Source: Leucobacter komagatae (GTDB taxonomy: Bacteria; Actinomycetota; Actinomycetes; Actinomycetales; Microbacteriaceae). Taken from it: a DNA stretch of 64,000 bases. The stretch is taken from the NCBI RefSeq assembly GCF_006716085.1, contig NZ_VFON01000001.1, positions 682,001 to 746,000 on the forward strand, in the 5' to 3' direction. The notes below the pieces were generated by a model. That model made no database searches, was not told where the DNA came from, and worked only from the letters and a program-made list of their open reading frames with translations. This document shows, piece after piece, positions 30,155-39,050 of the stretch (within the stretch, counting starts at the first letter, position 1; the number at the start of each line of letters is the position of its first letter). The translations under genes were made by a program, and so were the position numbers.

Positions 30155-31225
30155 ATGGAAGCGCGCATCTGGCCTGGCCTCATGGCCATTCTCTTTGGCA
30201 GCCTGTTTCTCTTTGTGATCATTGTGCCGCTCATCGCGGCGAACTATCGCAAGTTCGGCAGGCTCTCCCCCGGTCGCATCGTCGTCTGGGGCGCCTTCAC
30301 TGTCTACGCCTTCGCGCTGCTCACGTACACGATGCTGCCGCTGCCCGAGGCGGGCAGCTACGAGTGCGTCGCGCCGCGATTCGCCCCGGGCGCTTCCGTC
30401 ACCGACATTGCCGAGTTCGACACGTCGTCAGCGCGGGCGCTGCTCACCAACCCGGCTGTCCTGCAGATAGCGTTCAACGTACTGCTCTTCATGCCACTCG
30501 GGCTCTTCGCCAGGCTCCTGTGGGGCAGAGGTGTCGTCGCGACGACCCTCATCGGCCTCGGGATCTCGCTCTTCATCGAAACCTCGCAGCTCACCGGGCT
30601 GTGGGGAATCTACCCCTGCGCCTACCGCCTGTTCGACGTCGATGACATCATCGTGAACACTTCAGGGGCGCTCATCGGCGCCTTGCTCGCTGCTCTTCTC
30701 AGACTCCGGCCCGTCGAACCCCGCGGGGAACTTGGCCCGCGCCCAATCACCTTTGGGCGCCGCTTCCTCGGGATGCTCGGCGACCTTGTCGCCGTCGGGT
30801 TTATCGGCGCGGCCGCCGAGGTCGCGCGGAACCTCATTCGGGTGAGCGCCCTCGGCCAGGAGGCAGCAGCGGCCACGGACGCCGCCGACGCCGCCTCGCC
30901 AGCCTTTGGGTGGGCGGTCGCTCTCGGCCTGCAGCTTTGCCTCGTGTTGCTCACCGGGCGCACTGTTGGAGATCTCATCGTGAACGTGCGCTACGAAGCG
31001 GGCTCGATTCCACCGATCTTTGCCCGGCCGCTCCGCTTCCTCGGCGGGATCGGCGGGTACATGCTCCTCTCGGCTCCCGCAGTCGAGCATGCCGGCTTCG
31101 CGTGGGCAGCGAGTGCCTACGCGCTCATCATCCTCATCTGGGCGATCGCGACCCCTGACCGCTCAGGTCTCGCGGGCAGGCTCTCGGGCCAGCGCGTCGT
31201 GGATGGGTTCCGCGGCGCACGCTAG
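30155..31225 (+). CDS. VanZ-like and RDD-like membrane protein
   Basis: 356 residues. The first half (about 1-185) is VanZ-like: hydrophobic helices, NVLLFMPLGLFARLLWGRG, and FIETSQL...FDVDDIIVNTSGALIG. The second half contains an RDD-like block with FGRRFLGMLGDLVAVGF and LVLLTGRTVGDLIVNV. Both are multispanning domains of unknown biochemical role; VanZ is linked to teicoplanin resistance in some genera, but no van operon is here. Confidence 0.75.
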   Translation: MEARIWPGLMAILFGSLFLFVIIVPLIAANYRKFGRLSPGRIVVWGAFTVYAFALLTYTMLPLPEAGSYECVAPRFAPGASVTDIAEFDTSSARALLTNPAVLQIAFNVLLFMPLGLFARLLWGRGVVATTLIGLGISLFIETSQLTGLWGIYPCAYRLFDVDDIIVNTSGALIGALLAALLRLRPVEPRGELGPRPITFGRRFLGMLGDLVAVGFIGAAAEVARNLIRVSALGQEAAAATDAADAASPAFGWAVALGLQLCLVLLTGRTVGDLIVNVRYEAGSIPPIFARPLRFLGGIGGYMLLSAPAVEHAGFAWAASAYALIILIWAIATPDRSGLAGRLSGQRVVDGFRGAR

Positions 31226-31249
31226 CTCAGCACCGCCAGCACAGCGCCG

Positions 31250-32140
31250 CTAGCCGATCGGTGGCCGCGCGCCAAGGTGCGGGCCCTGGTTGCCAATCTC
31301 TCGGGTGTTCACGCGCACGCTCCGTTCGGTCGCGTCGAAGAGCTCGCGCGCCGCAAACTTGCCGCCACTCAGTGTGCCGTGCACCCAGGTGAAGCTGCTG
31401 CTGTCGACGAGCGGCTCTCCAGCTGCGGCATGCATGAGCTGAAGCATCAAGATCTCCGGCAGCGTCGGGTGTGGCCCGTGGCTGTGGCTCAGCCCGACGA
31501 GTGGCGGCTTTGGGGTGCCTGGCACGAGGCGCAGCGTCCACACCACGTCGCCAACGGCGACCCCGGGCACGCCGCGAGGTACCGTGTCGAGCAGAGCAAA
31601 CTCTGACGCGACTTCAGGAGCGAGGGTAAGTGGTGCCGCGAGCGAGAGCGAGCTCGCGGGAAGCCGAGCCGCCGCCCGGAAGAGTTCCGTCCAGCCGGTT
31701 GATCCGAGGCCATACGCCGTCGGCACAGCGATGAGGCCCGCGTCGGCCATGAGCGCGCGCGCAAGCGCGGCGTGGTCGACGCTGGCGGCCCAGAACTCCT
31801 CGGGCTCGGGAACACGCAGGCCACGCCAGCCCGCCACGGTTCCCGCAAGCTCAAAGCCGCGCGAGAGCCGCGCTGCTTCCTGCCCGTCGAGCCCCGAGAA
31901 CGCCGCTTTGCCAAGGTCGCCCTCGCGCGCCGAGAGCGCGGCGGCGTCGAGCATCGCGTCGACCCGCGACCTGACTGGCGCGGTGCCGGCGGTGCGCTGG
32001 GCAGCATCAAACGCACGGTCCGCCTCCGCCGCCAGCTCCGGGAAGAGGAGCCGGGCAAGCCTCGTGCTTCCTGCGGGCTGCTGACCGGGCTGCTGACCAT
32101 GCAGATCCCCGCCCAAGCGTTGACCCTGTGCTTCTGACAT
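31250..32140 (-). CDS. Hypothetical protein upstream of the VWA gene
   Basis: 296 residues, not recognised. GGGAGGG before the ATG at 32140 decides the start over 32200. It is Ala/Leu-rich and soluble, with no signal peptide; the C-terminus has a His-rich turn (GLSHSHGPHPTLPEI) and a distinctive HGTLSGGKFAARELFDATERSVRVNTRE. It is transcribed in the same direction as the VWA-domain gene just upstream, so the two may act together. Confidence 0.55.
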   Translation of the reverse strand: MSEAQGQRLGGDLHGQQPGQQPAGSTRLARLLFPELAAEADRAFDAAQRTAGTAPVRSRVDAMLDAAALSAREGDLGKAAFSGLDGQEAARLSRGFELAGTVAGWRGLRVPEPEEFWAASVDHAALARALMADAGLIAVPTAYGLGSTGWTELFRAAARLPASSLSLAAPLTLAPEVASEFALLDTVPRGVPGVAVGDVVWTLRLVPGTPKPPLVGLSHSHGPHPTLPEILMLQLMHAAAGEPLVDSSSFTWVHGTLSGGKFAARELFDATERSVRVNTREIGNQGPHLGARPPIG

Positions 32141-32233
32141 GACATTCCCTCCCGGTGACGAGCCTATCGGGGTCGCGACGGCGGAGCAGAGCATAGGCAT
32201 CCAACGCCACGCCCCGCACGCTCCGACCGAGCC

Positions 32234-32306
32234 AGCCCTGCTACCTGGCGAGCCCCGCTACCTGGTGAGCCCTGCACCTGGTGAGCCTTGCTACCTGGCA
32301 AGCCCA
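32234..32306. repeat. 17-bp imperfect tandem repeat
   Basis: About four copies of a unit like GCTACCTGGCGAGCCCC fill the gap between the VWA gene and the 296-aa gene. Confidence 0.7.
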
Positions 32307-34318
32307 GCCCCCGTGACAAGCTGTTCAAGCAGGAGCGGCAGCTGCTCGGCAGCGTCCACCCTGATGCCGTCAGGCGCGAAACGTGAGGCGATGTCGTCGG
32401 TGCGAATCCCGATCCCGAACACCGTCACGCCTTTGGCCCGCAGCGCGGCGAGCTCGCGGGCTGCGGCATCGGCATCGTTGGTTCCGCCGTCGCTCACCAG
32501 GATCGCGACCCGCCGCCGCTCGACCCCGTCTCCAGAGCCAGCAGGGCTTCCGGCCCTAGCAGAGCCCGCAGAGCCAGCAGAGCCAGCAGAGCCAGCAGAG
32601 CCAGCAGAGCCAGCAGAACTAGCAGAACTAGCAATCCCAAACTCCTCCGCCGCCGACCTGAGCGCGGCGGCGTCGTTGGTTGAACCCTGGGGCGAGTGGA
32701 TCGCGGTGTCGAGCTCGATCCGCGCTCGGTCGGAGAGCGCCCCCGCGAGAGGCTTCACCGTGTGCGGAGCCGAGTCGAACACGATGAGCGCGGTGCGCAG
32801 GCTGAGTTCGAGGTCGATCCCGAGCGCGCGCTCCTCGGCCGCGATGTCTCGTTCGACGCCGGCAAGCGCTTCGAGCATGATGAGCGCTGCCGTCGCGGCT
32901 GCCGAGGCCGCGGGCCCCTGCATGGAGGCCGACCGGTCGATAAGGAGCACGTAGTCGGTGCTCCCCTCTCGCCTCGTGCGTTTGGGTCGGCGCTCACGGC
33001 GGAGGAATGCTCGCGGCCGTTCGATCCCCGCGGTGACGTCTGCGACGACGCGGACGAGCGAGGCACGATCGAGCATCTCGCCCTCGGGCTCGGGCGTCCG
33101 CGTAAACCCTCGTTCGAGGTGGACACGTTCAGAGACGACCTGCCGCCACACCTCCCGCACGTCATCGATGCTGCGGGCGTTGAGCGCGACGCGGTCGCGG
33201 TAGCTCGCGAGTGCGGCGGCGCCGGGGCCGCCACCCGGGGTGCCGGGGTCACTCCCGCGGTCGGGATCCTCCCAACGGTCGGGCCTCCCGGCCTCGGGAA
33301 GCGCCATGTCGGGCAGCTCAAGCCCTTCGGCCCAGGCGCCAGCCGCCGGCAGCGGCGTCGCGAGCACGGTCTCGACAAAGCCCGCCTGCTCTGCGGCGAA
33401 CAGGTCGGCGCCCTCCGCACCCTCCTGCTTGTCACCGGCTCGGGCACGCTCCGTCTCGCCGTCGCTCGTCGCGTCCCCGCCGTCAGCCGAGTCCGAACCC
33501 GTCGCGTTGTCGTCATCGGCGCCCCCGCTTCCCGCGGACGGGTCGAACGCATCCGCCCCCGATTCGACACCGGGATCGGGCTCGGCCCCCTCCGAGCCCC
33601 GCCCATCCTGCGGACCACGCCCCCGCACGTCGAGTTCGAGGAGCCTGATGTAGCCGGGCGCGAGCAGCCCGTAGGCGCGCTCGAATCGTTCGATCGCCGA
33701 CCGCCCCGGGTCGGGGGCGAGCGCCAGCAGGAGGGCCTCGGCGGTTTCGCCTGACGGGCCGTCGATGCTCTGAAGCTCGCGCTGCACCTCGGGGGCGAGC
33801 GAGTCGAGGAACGGCGCGGATCCGGATCCGCCGCCCGCCCACCGGGTCGCCGCGGTCGCCAACAGGAGCACGGCCCACTGCAGGTGCCGCGGAAGCTCGG
33901 CGGGATTGGGAAGCACCGCATGACTCGCAAGGACCCGCGCGATCGGCAGCCGTAGCGAAGGCAGCGCGGCAAGCAGCTCCCCCGCCGCCAGCAGCCTGTC
34001 GAGGGTCGCGAGGAGTGGTTCGAGTTCGGGTTTGGCGCCGGCGAGCGCAAGGCGTCGCCGCCGCCGAGCGGGGGCAACGCGCACCTCCCGGACTGATTCC
34101 CAGAGGAGCAAAAGCACGCGCGCGACCGCGTCGTCGGTGTTCGAGTTGTCACGTGTTTCGGTACCAGCGCCACCCGTGACCCACCCGAGGCCCACCCGCG
34201 CTGCGCCGTCGCGCACGCTCCACTCGGAACCGTCGTGCACGGTGACCGGGATGCCCAAGATAGCGGCGGCGGCCGCTACCCCGCCGCGGACCGCAGCGTC
34301 GTCGTGCTCCCGTTCCAT
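32291..34318 (-). CDS. VWA-domain protein (ViaA-like arrangement)
   Basis: 675 residues. The C-terminal third is a von Willebrand A domain with MIDAS DRSAS at 461-465 and a later acidic DGGTNDAD. An N-terminal helical region precedes a long Asp/Gly/Ser-rich linker (about 235-310). Inside the VWA part, a 9-bp DNA repeat encodes AGSAGS units. Divergent from a RavA/MoxR-type ATPase across a 119-bp gap; such pairs form ATPase-VWA chaperone systems. Role is inferred. Confidence 0.78.
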   Translation of the reverse strand: MEREHDDAAVRGGVAAAAAILGIPVTVHDGSEWSVRDGAARVGLGWVTGGAGTETRDNSNTDDAVARVLLLLWESVREVRVAPARRRRRLALAGAKPELEPLLATLDRLLAAGELLAALPSLRLPIARVLASHAVLPNPAELPRHLQWAVLLLATAATRWAGGGSGSAPFLDSLAPEVQRELQSIDGPSGETAEALLLALAPDPGRSAIERFERAYGLLAPGYIRLLELDVRGRGPQDGRGSEGAEPDPGVESGADAFDPSAGSGGADDDNATGSDSADGGDATSDGETERARAGDKQEGAEGADLFAAEQAGFVETVLATPLPAAGAWAEGLELPDMALPEAGRPDRWEDPDRGSDPGTPGGGPGAAALASYRDRVALNARSIDDVREVWRQVVSERVHLERGFTRTPEPEGEMLDRASLVRVVADVTAGIERPRAFLRRERRPKRTRREGSTDYVLLIDRSASMQGPAASAAATAALIMLEALAGVERDIAAEERALGIDLELSLRTALIVFDSAPHTVKPLAGALSDRARIELDTAIHSPQGSTNDAAALRSAAEEFGIASSASSAGSAGSAGSAGSAGSAGSARAGSPAGSGDGVERRRVAILVSDGGTNDADAAARELAALRAKGVTVFGIGIRTDDIASRFAPDGIRVDAAEQLPLLLEQLVTGAGLAR
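32570..32620. repeat. In-gene 9-bp repeat in the VWA gene
   Basis: The unit CAGAGCCAG repeats about six times in frame, giving an alternating AGS-type stretch in the protein. Confidence 0.8.
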
Positions 34319-34345
34319 GGTGAGTAGCCTATCTAGCCGGGTACG

Positions 34346-34435
34346 ACTGGCAACGGACCGACCGACACCGGACCGACTGGCACCGGACCGACTGGCACCG
34401 GACCGACCGGTACCGTGCCGAGTGGTACCGTGGCA
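34346..34435. repeat. 15-bp tandem repeat in the divergent promoter region
   Basis: Copies of CACCGGACCGACTGG with drifting ends fill almost the whole gap between the VWA and ATPase genes, so any promoters of the two genes overlap this repeat. Confidence 0.75.
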
Positions 34436-34437
34436 CC

Positions 34438-35901
34438 ATGCTCTCGTACGACGCTCATCCCGTGCTCGCAGAGGTCGCAGATGTCAGCCGGGAACTCTCG
34501 CGCACCCGCCCCGTCGCCGGTTCGACAGTGCCTCGGAGCGCGGTGTCTTCGAGCGCGGCGTCTCCGAGCGCGGCGCTCGCCGCAGATGCGCAGCAGGCGC
34601 TCGAGGCTCGCCTGGCCGCACTCTACGAGGATCCGGAGAGCCGCGAGCTCATTGACCGAGCACTCACCGAGCGCGCCGCGGTGCTGCGCGCGGCCGTGGA
34701 GGCCTGGCGGTCGACGCTTGCCGCGCGGGCCCTGCGCGACGAGGCAGCCCGCGTGGCGACCGGGGCCGCACGCGAGAAGCGGTCCCTCATCCAGGCCGAG
34801 ACACTCCTGGTCGCGACACTGCACAGCCGCGCTGACAGGCTTGAAGCAGAACGAGAGTCTGGGCTGGCGGCCCGCCTCACGAATGGAGCCGCTCGAGACG
34901 GGGCGCTTGAGGCGCTCTCGGCGATCCGGATCCGTGAGGCCCGCGCGCAGCTCCGCCGAGGGCTCCTCCTCACCGCCCAAATGCGAGCGATCATCGCTGA
35001 GGCGACGCCCGCGCTCACCCGTGGCGAGCCGCTCCTCCTGCTTGGCGAGACTGGTGGCGCGAAGACCGCGCTCGCCGAGTACCTCTCGCGCGAGGAGCTC
35101 GGCGCCGAGCCCGAGCTCGTGTCTGGGTATGGCGACATCACGAGCTCTCAGCTCATCGGCAGCCACGAGTTGCGCTCGGATGGGGGCGCGACAGTGAGTG
35201 TCTTTGTGCCGGGGCCGCTGCTCCGGGCGATGACCGAGGGCAGGCCAGTCATCCTGGACGAGGTGAATGCGATGCCGTCGGAGTTCTTGAAACGGCTCAA
35301 CCGCATCCTGCAGCTGCGGCCGGGCCAGGAGTTTGCCGTGCAGGAGAACAATGGCGCGCCCGTGAAGATTGCCGACGGGTTCGCGATTCTCGCGACCGCG
35401 AACGAACAGACCCCGCACCGCTACCGCGGAATCGACAGGATGAGCGCCGAACTCGTGAACCGCTTTGGCGCGAACAGTTATCGGGTGCATTACCCCGACG
35501 CGGGGCGCGAGTACACCGACTCCCCTCGCGAGAACGCGCTGCTCGCTGCCGCCGCAATCGCCGATCAGACGGGGGTGGTGCCCTTGGACGTCGACCAGCT
35601 CGAGCGCGTGGCTCGCGCGGCTTTCATCAGCCAGCAGGTCTTCGCGGGCTCGCACGGCGAGGGGTTCAATACGTTCGTCACGACCGAGCGCGAGATCGAC
35701 GGTCGGCCCGGGCTCGAGGAGTCCGTGCTCGCGCCGCGAACCCTCGTCGCCATCGTGCAGAAGGTCGCGGGCAGCGGCGGGCAGGTGACGCTCGACCACG
35801 CACTCGACCGCTTCGTCGACGGAGTCATGCACGCGGAGGATCGCCAGGTGCTCACGCTCATCCTCCGGTCACAGGGCTTTCTTGCTGGGGCACGGGGTTA
35901 A
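34438..35901 (+). CDS. RavA/MoxR-family AAA ATPase
   Basis: 487 residues. A helical, partly coiled N-terminal region (about 50-185) precedes the AAA core. Walker A GETGGAKT (203-210) has Ala where Gly is usual before Lys, as in RavA (GxAKS), and Walker B is VILDE (271-275). Sensor and arginine-finger regions follow. Divergent from the VWA protein, its probable partner. Target unknown. Confidence 0.85.
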   Translation: MLSYDAHPVLAEVADVSRELSRTRPVAGSTVPRSAVSSSAASPSAALAADAQQALEARLAALYEDPESRELIDRALTERAAVLRAAVEAWRSTLAARALRDEAARVATGAAREKRSLIQAETLLVATLHSRADRLEAERESGLAARLTNGAARDGALEALSAIRIREARAQLRRGLLLTAQMRAIIAEATPALTRGEPLLLLGETGGAKTALAEYLSREELGAEPELVSGYGDITSSQLIGSHELRSDGGATVSVFVPGPLLRAMTEGRPVILDEVNAMPSEFLKRLNRILQLRPGQEFAVQENNGAPVKIADGFAILATANEQTPHRYRGIDRMSAELVNRFGANSYRVHYPDAGREYTDSPRENALLAAAAIADQTGVVPLDVDQLERVARAAFISQQVFAGSHGEGFNTFVTTEREIDGRPGLEESVLAPRTLVAIVQKVAGSGGQVTLDHALDRFVDGVMHAEDRQVLTLILRSQGFLAGARG

Positions 35902-36047
35902 CACAGATCACGACAGCCCCGCGCCCATCTCGCGAGAAGTGCAGTTCGCACATTTCTTCCCGATAGAAGTGCACACCGCATACTGACGCGCAGCGGGGGC
36001 GCACATAGCCTGGCGGAGACCACTTCCACTCCTAGGCAAGGATGCTC

Positions 36048-37379
36048 ATGGCAAGCAGCACGCACGGCGACGATTTCGCCCTCTCGAGAGTGCCCCAGTC
36101 CTCCCGCAAACACTGGTTCGGGATCGCAGTGCAGCGATTCGGCCAGGTGTCGGCGCTCTCCCAGTTCCTCCTCGGCGCGACGCTCGGGTACGCGATGACG
36201 TTTGGCGATGCAGTGCTGGCCTTCCTGCTCGGCTCGCTCATTCTCGAGGTCGTCATCGTGTTCGTCGGCCTCATCGGCCAGCGCGAGGGCCTGAACACCT
36301 CGCTGCTTGCCAAGTGGACGGGCTTTGGTGAGGTTGGGGCCTCCCTCGTTGGTCTCGCGATCGGCATCAGCCTCATCGGCTGGTTCGGCATCCAGTCCGC
36401 CATCTCGGCGCAGTCGCTCGACAATCTCATGCCCGGCATCTTCCCCGTGTGGGTGTGGAGCCTACTCTTCGGGCTCGCGGTGACCGCGATCGTCGCCTTC
36501 GGTTTCAAGGGCATGCAGCTGCTCGCGAACGTGACGGTGCCGCTGTTCCTGATCCTCGTCGGATGGTCGGTGATCAGCGAGCTTTCGCGCCACGACATCG
36601 GTGAGCTCATGACGGGGCCACCGCCCGGGCCCGCGATGAGCGTCTGGGCGGGCACCGGCATCGTCGCCGGCGGCCTCATCGTCGGTGCGATCATCTCTGC
36701 TGACATGACGCGGTTCAACCGCACGGGCCCCGACGTGGTGAAGCAGACCGTCGTCGGCGTGACGCTTGGCGAGTTCGTCATCGGCCTCTCGGGTGTGCTT
36801 CTCGCACATGCGACCGCAAGCGGCGACATCGTCGCGATCATCACGTCTTCCGTCGGGTTCATCGGGCTGCTCATCGTCATCACCGGCACACTGAAGATCA
36901 ACGACTGGAACCTGTACTCGTCGACCCTCGGTCTCGTGAACTTCATCTCGACGGCGTTCGGGAAGCACCTGAACCGCGTAACAACAACGATCGTGCTGGG
37001 CGTCGTCGGCTCGGTGCTCGCGGCCGCCGGCATCCTCGGCCAGCTCACGGGGTTCCTCATGCTCCTCTCGGTCGCTTTCCCGCCGATCGCGGGTATCATG
37101 GTCGCCGAGTACTTCATCGTGAAGATCTGGCGCCCCGAGCTCGAGGCATCCCGCGCCGAGGGCCGCCTCCCCGCGACGGCACCGCGCCTTGTCCCCGCCA
37201 CGATCATCATCTGGCTCGTTTCGTCGGTCGCTGGCTACTTCATCACCTGGGGCATCCCAGCCGTCTTCTCGCTGCTCATCTCCATGGTGCTCTACGTCAT
37301 CGCGGGCAAGCTCGGCTGGGTTCGCCCGGTCGGTACCGTGCAGACGCGCCAGGCCGAGACCACAGCCAGCCAGGCATAG
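36048..37379 (+). CDS. NCS1-family nucleobase/hydantoin permease (CodB-like)
   Basis: 443 residues with about twelve membrane helices. The NCS1 pattern is visible: LLGATLGYAMTFGDA in helix 1, GWFGIQSAI in helix 3, and SADMTRFNR after helix 6. AAGG 6 bp before the ATG at 36048 favours this start over 36042. CodB-type members carry cytosine; relatives carry hydantoins and allantoin. With HyuA and DUF917 genes directly downstream, uptake of a hydantoin-like substrate is inferred. A minisatellite begins at its stop codon. Confidence 0.85.
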   Translation: MASSTHGDDFALSRVPQSSRKHWFGIAVQRFGQVSALSQFLLGATLGYAMTFGDAVLAFLLGSLILEVVIVFVGLIGQREGLNTSLLAKWTGFGEVGASLVGLAIGISLIGWFGIQSAISAQSLDNLMPGIFPVWVWSLLFGLAVTAIVAFGFKGMQLLANVTVPLFLILVGWSVISELSRHDIGELMTGPPPGPAMSVWAGTGIVAGGLIVGAIISADMTRFNRTGPDVVKQTVVGVTLGEFVIGLSGVLLAHATASGDIVAIITSSVGFIGLLIVITGTLKINDWNLYSSTLGLVNFISTAFGKHLNRVTTTIVLGVVGSVLAAAGILGQLTGFLMLLSVAFPPIAGIMVAEYFIVKIWRPELEASRAEGRLPATAPRLVPATIIIWLVSSVAGYFITWGIPAVFSLLISMVLYVIAGKLGWVRPVGTVQTRQAETTASQA

Positions 37380-37466
37380 CGCCCAGCCAACCCAGGCATA
37401 GCGCCCAGCCAACCCAGGCATAGCGCCCAGCCAACCCAGGCATAGCGCCCAGCCAAACCAGGCATA
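37373..37466. repeat. 22-bp tandem repeat after the permease stop codon
   Basis: Four to five copies of AGGCATAGCGCCCAGCCAACCC, the first containing the permease stop codon, extend toward hyuA. It could extend the protein by frameshift or modulate read-through, but is probably a neutral minisatellite. Confidence 0.9.
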
Positions 37467-37500
37467 GCCCCTTTTCCCACTCACAGCGAAAGCGAGAACC

Positions 37501-39048
37501 ATGCATATCGGGATCGACGTCGGAGGCACCAACACCGACGCAGTGCTCATGAAGGGCAGCGAGACGCTCGTCGGCATCAAGCACTCCACCACCCCTGACG
37601 TGACGGCGGGCATCATCCAGGCCATCCAGGGGCTCCGCGAGAAGAACAGCTTCGAGGGCGCAGACATCTCGGCGGTGATGATCGGCACGACCCACTTCAT
37701 CAACGCGCTCGTCCAGGCGAAACGCCTCGCCCCCACCGCTGCGCTCCGCCTCGGCCTGCCCGCGACTCAGGCGCTGCCGCCGCTCGTCGACTGGCCTGAG
37801 GAGCTGAAGGGCGCCATCGAGGCCCGCAGTTACCTCGCGCACGGCGGCTACGAGTTCGACGGTCGCCCCATCAGCCCGCTCAACCCCGAAGAGCTTCGCG
37901 CCCACGCCGCAGACATGCGCGAGCACGGCATCCGCTCGGTCGCAATCTCGTCGGTTTTCAGCCCGGTCAACCACGACCTCGAGGTCGAGGCTGCACGCAT
38001 CGTCTCCGAGGTGCTCGGTGATGACGTCGCGATCTCCCTCTCGCACGAGATCGGCCGCATCGGGCTCCTTGAACGCGAGAATGCGACCGTCATCAACGCC
38101 GCGCTCCGCGAGCTCGCGTCTGAGATCGTCGATGGCCTGACCGCCGCGGTCCGCGCCGAGGGCATCGAAGCACCGATCTTCCTGAGCCAGAACGACGGCA
38201 CCCTCATGGATGAGGACTACGTACGCCGCTACCCCGTCGCCACCTTCGCTTCGGGGCCCACGAACTCCATGCGTGGCGCAGCGCTCACCAGCGGGCTCGA
38301 GACTTGCGCGGTCATCGATGTCGGCGGTACGACGGCCGACGTGGGGCTGCTCATCAACGGCTTCCCCCGCGAGACCGCGAACGAGGTGAAGGTCGCCGGC
38401 GTACGCACGAACTTCCGGATGCCCGACGTGCTCTCACTCGGCATCGGCGGTGGCAGCATCGTTGACACCGAGACCGCCGAGGTCGGCCCCGAGTCCGTCG
38501 GTTACCAGCTCTCGACAAAGGCGCTCGTGTTCGGCGGCGACGTTCTGACCGCGACTGACATCGCTGTCGCTGCCGGCCGCGCGAGCATCGGCGATGCGTC
38601 GAAGGTCGCGCACCTTGACTCCGCGTTCGTACAGCGTGTACTCGACCGGATCGCGGAGCGCGTTGCCGAAGCGGTCGACCGGATGCGCACCTCGCCTGAT
38701 CCGATCCCGGTTGTCGCCGTCGGCGGCGGTTCCGTGCTGCTCCCCGACGTGCTCCCCATCTTCGGCGAGGTTTCGAAGCCCGAGAACTATGCCGTCGCGA
38801 ACGCGATCGGGGCGTCCATCGCGCAGGTCGGCGGCGAGATCGACAAGGTGTACTCGATCGCCCCGGGTGCGCGCGAGAAGACCATCACCGAGGTGCGCGC
38901 CGAGGCCGTCGAGAAGGCAGTCGCGGCCGGCGCAAAGCCCGACACGGTCGCAATCATCGACTTCGACGAGGTACCCATCCCGTACCTGCCCGGCAACGCC
39001 ACGCGCATCCGCGTGAAGGCTGTCGGCGACCTGAGCATGGAGGGCTAA
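37501..39048 (+). CDS. HyuA-like hydantoinase/oxoprolinase subunit
   Basis: 515 residues of the ASKHA-related hydantoinase A/oxoprolinase family. It starts MHIGIDVGGTNTDAVLM, the phosphate-1 loop, and carries IDVGGTTADVGLL as the second loop. Full N-methylhydantoinase A proteins are nearer 680 aa, so this is the short type found beside DUF917 genes; no HyuB follows. ATP-dependent ring opening of a hydantoin-like compound is inferred. The downstream DUF917 gene starts 3 bp after its stop. Confidence 0.85.
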   Translation: MHIGIDVGGTNTDAVLMKGSETLVGIKHSTTPDVTAGIIQAIQGLREKNSFEGADISAVMIGTTHFINALVQAKRLAPTAALRLGLPATQALPPLVDWPEELKGAIEARSYLAHGGYEFDGRPISPLNPEELRAHAADMREHGIRSVAISSVFSPVNHDLEVEAARIVSEVLGDDVAISLSHEIGRIGLLERENATVINAALRELASEIVDGLTAAVRAEGIEAPIFLSQNDGTLMDEDYVRRYPVATFASGPTNSMRGAALTSGLETCAVIDVGGTTADVGLLINGFPRETANEVKVAGVRTNFRMPDVLSLGIGGGSIVDTETAEVGPESVGYQLSTKALVFGGDVLTATDIAVAAGRASIGDASKVAHLDSAFVQRVLDRIAERVAEAVDRMRTSPDPIPVVAVGGGSVLLPDVLPIFGEVSKPENYAVANAIGASIAQVGGEIDKVYSIAPGAREKTITEVRAEAVEKAVAAGAKPDTVAIIDFDEVPIPYLPGNATRIRVKAVGDLSMEG

Positions 39049-39050
39049 TC

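Noticed and set aside
37373..37466. CRISPR array
   Set aside because: Repeats are directly adjoining with no unique spacers and no cas genes are near; it is a minisatellite. The same holds for the arrays at 41300 and 44012.
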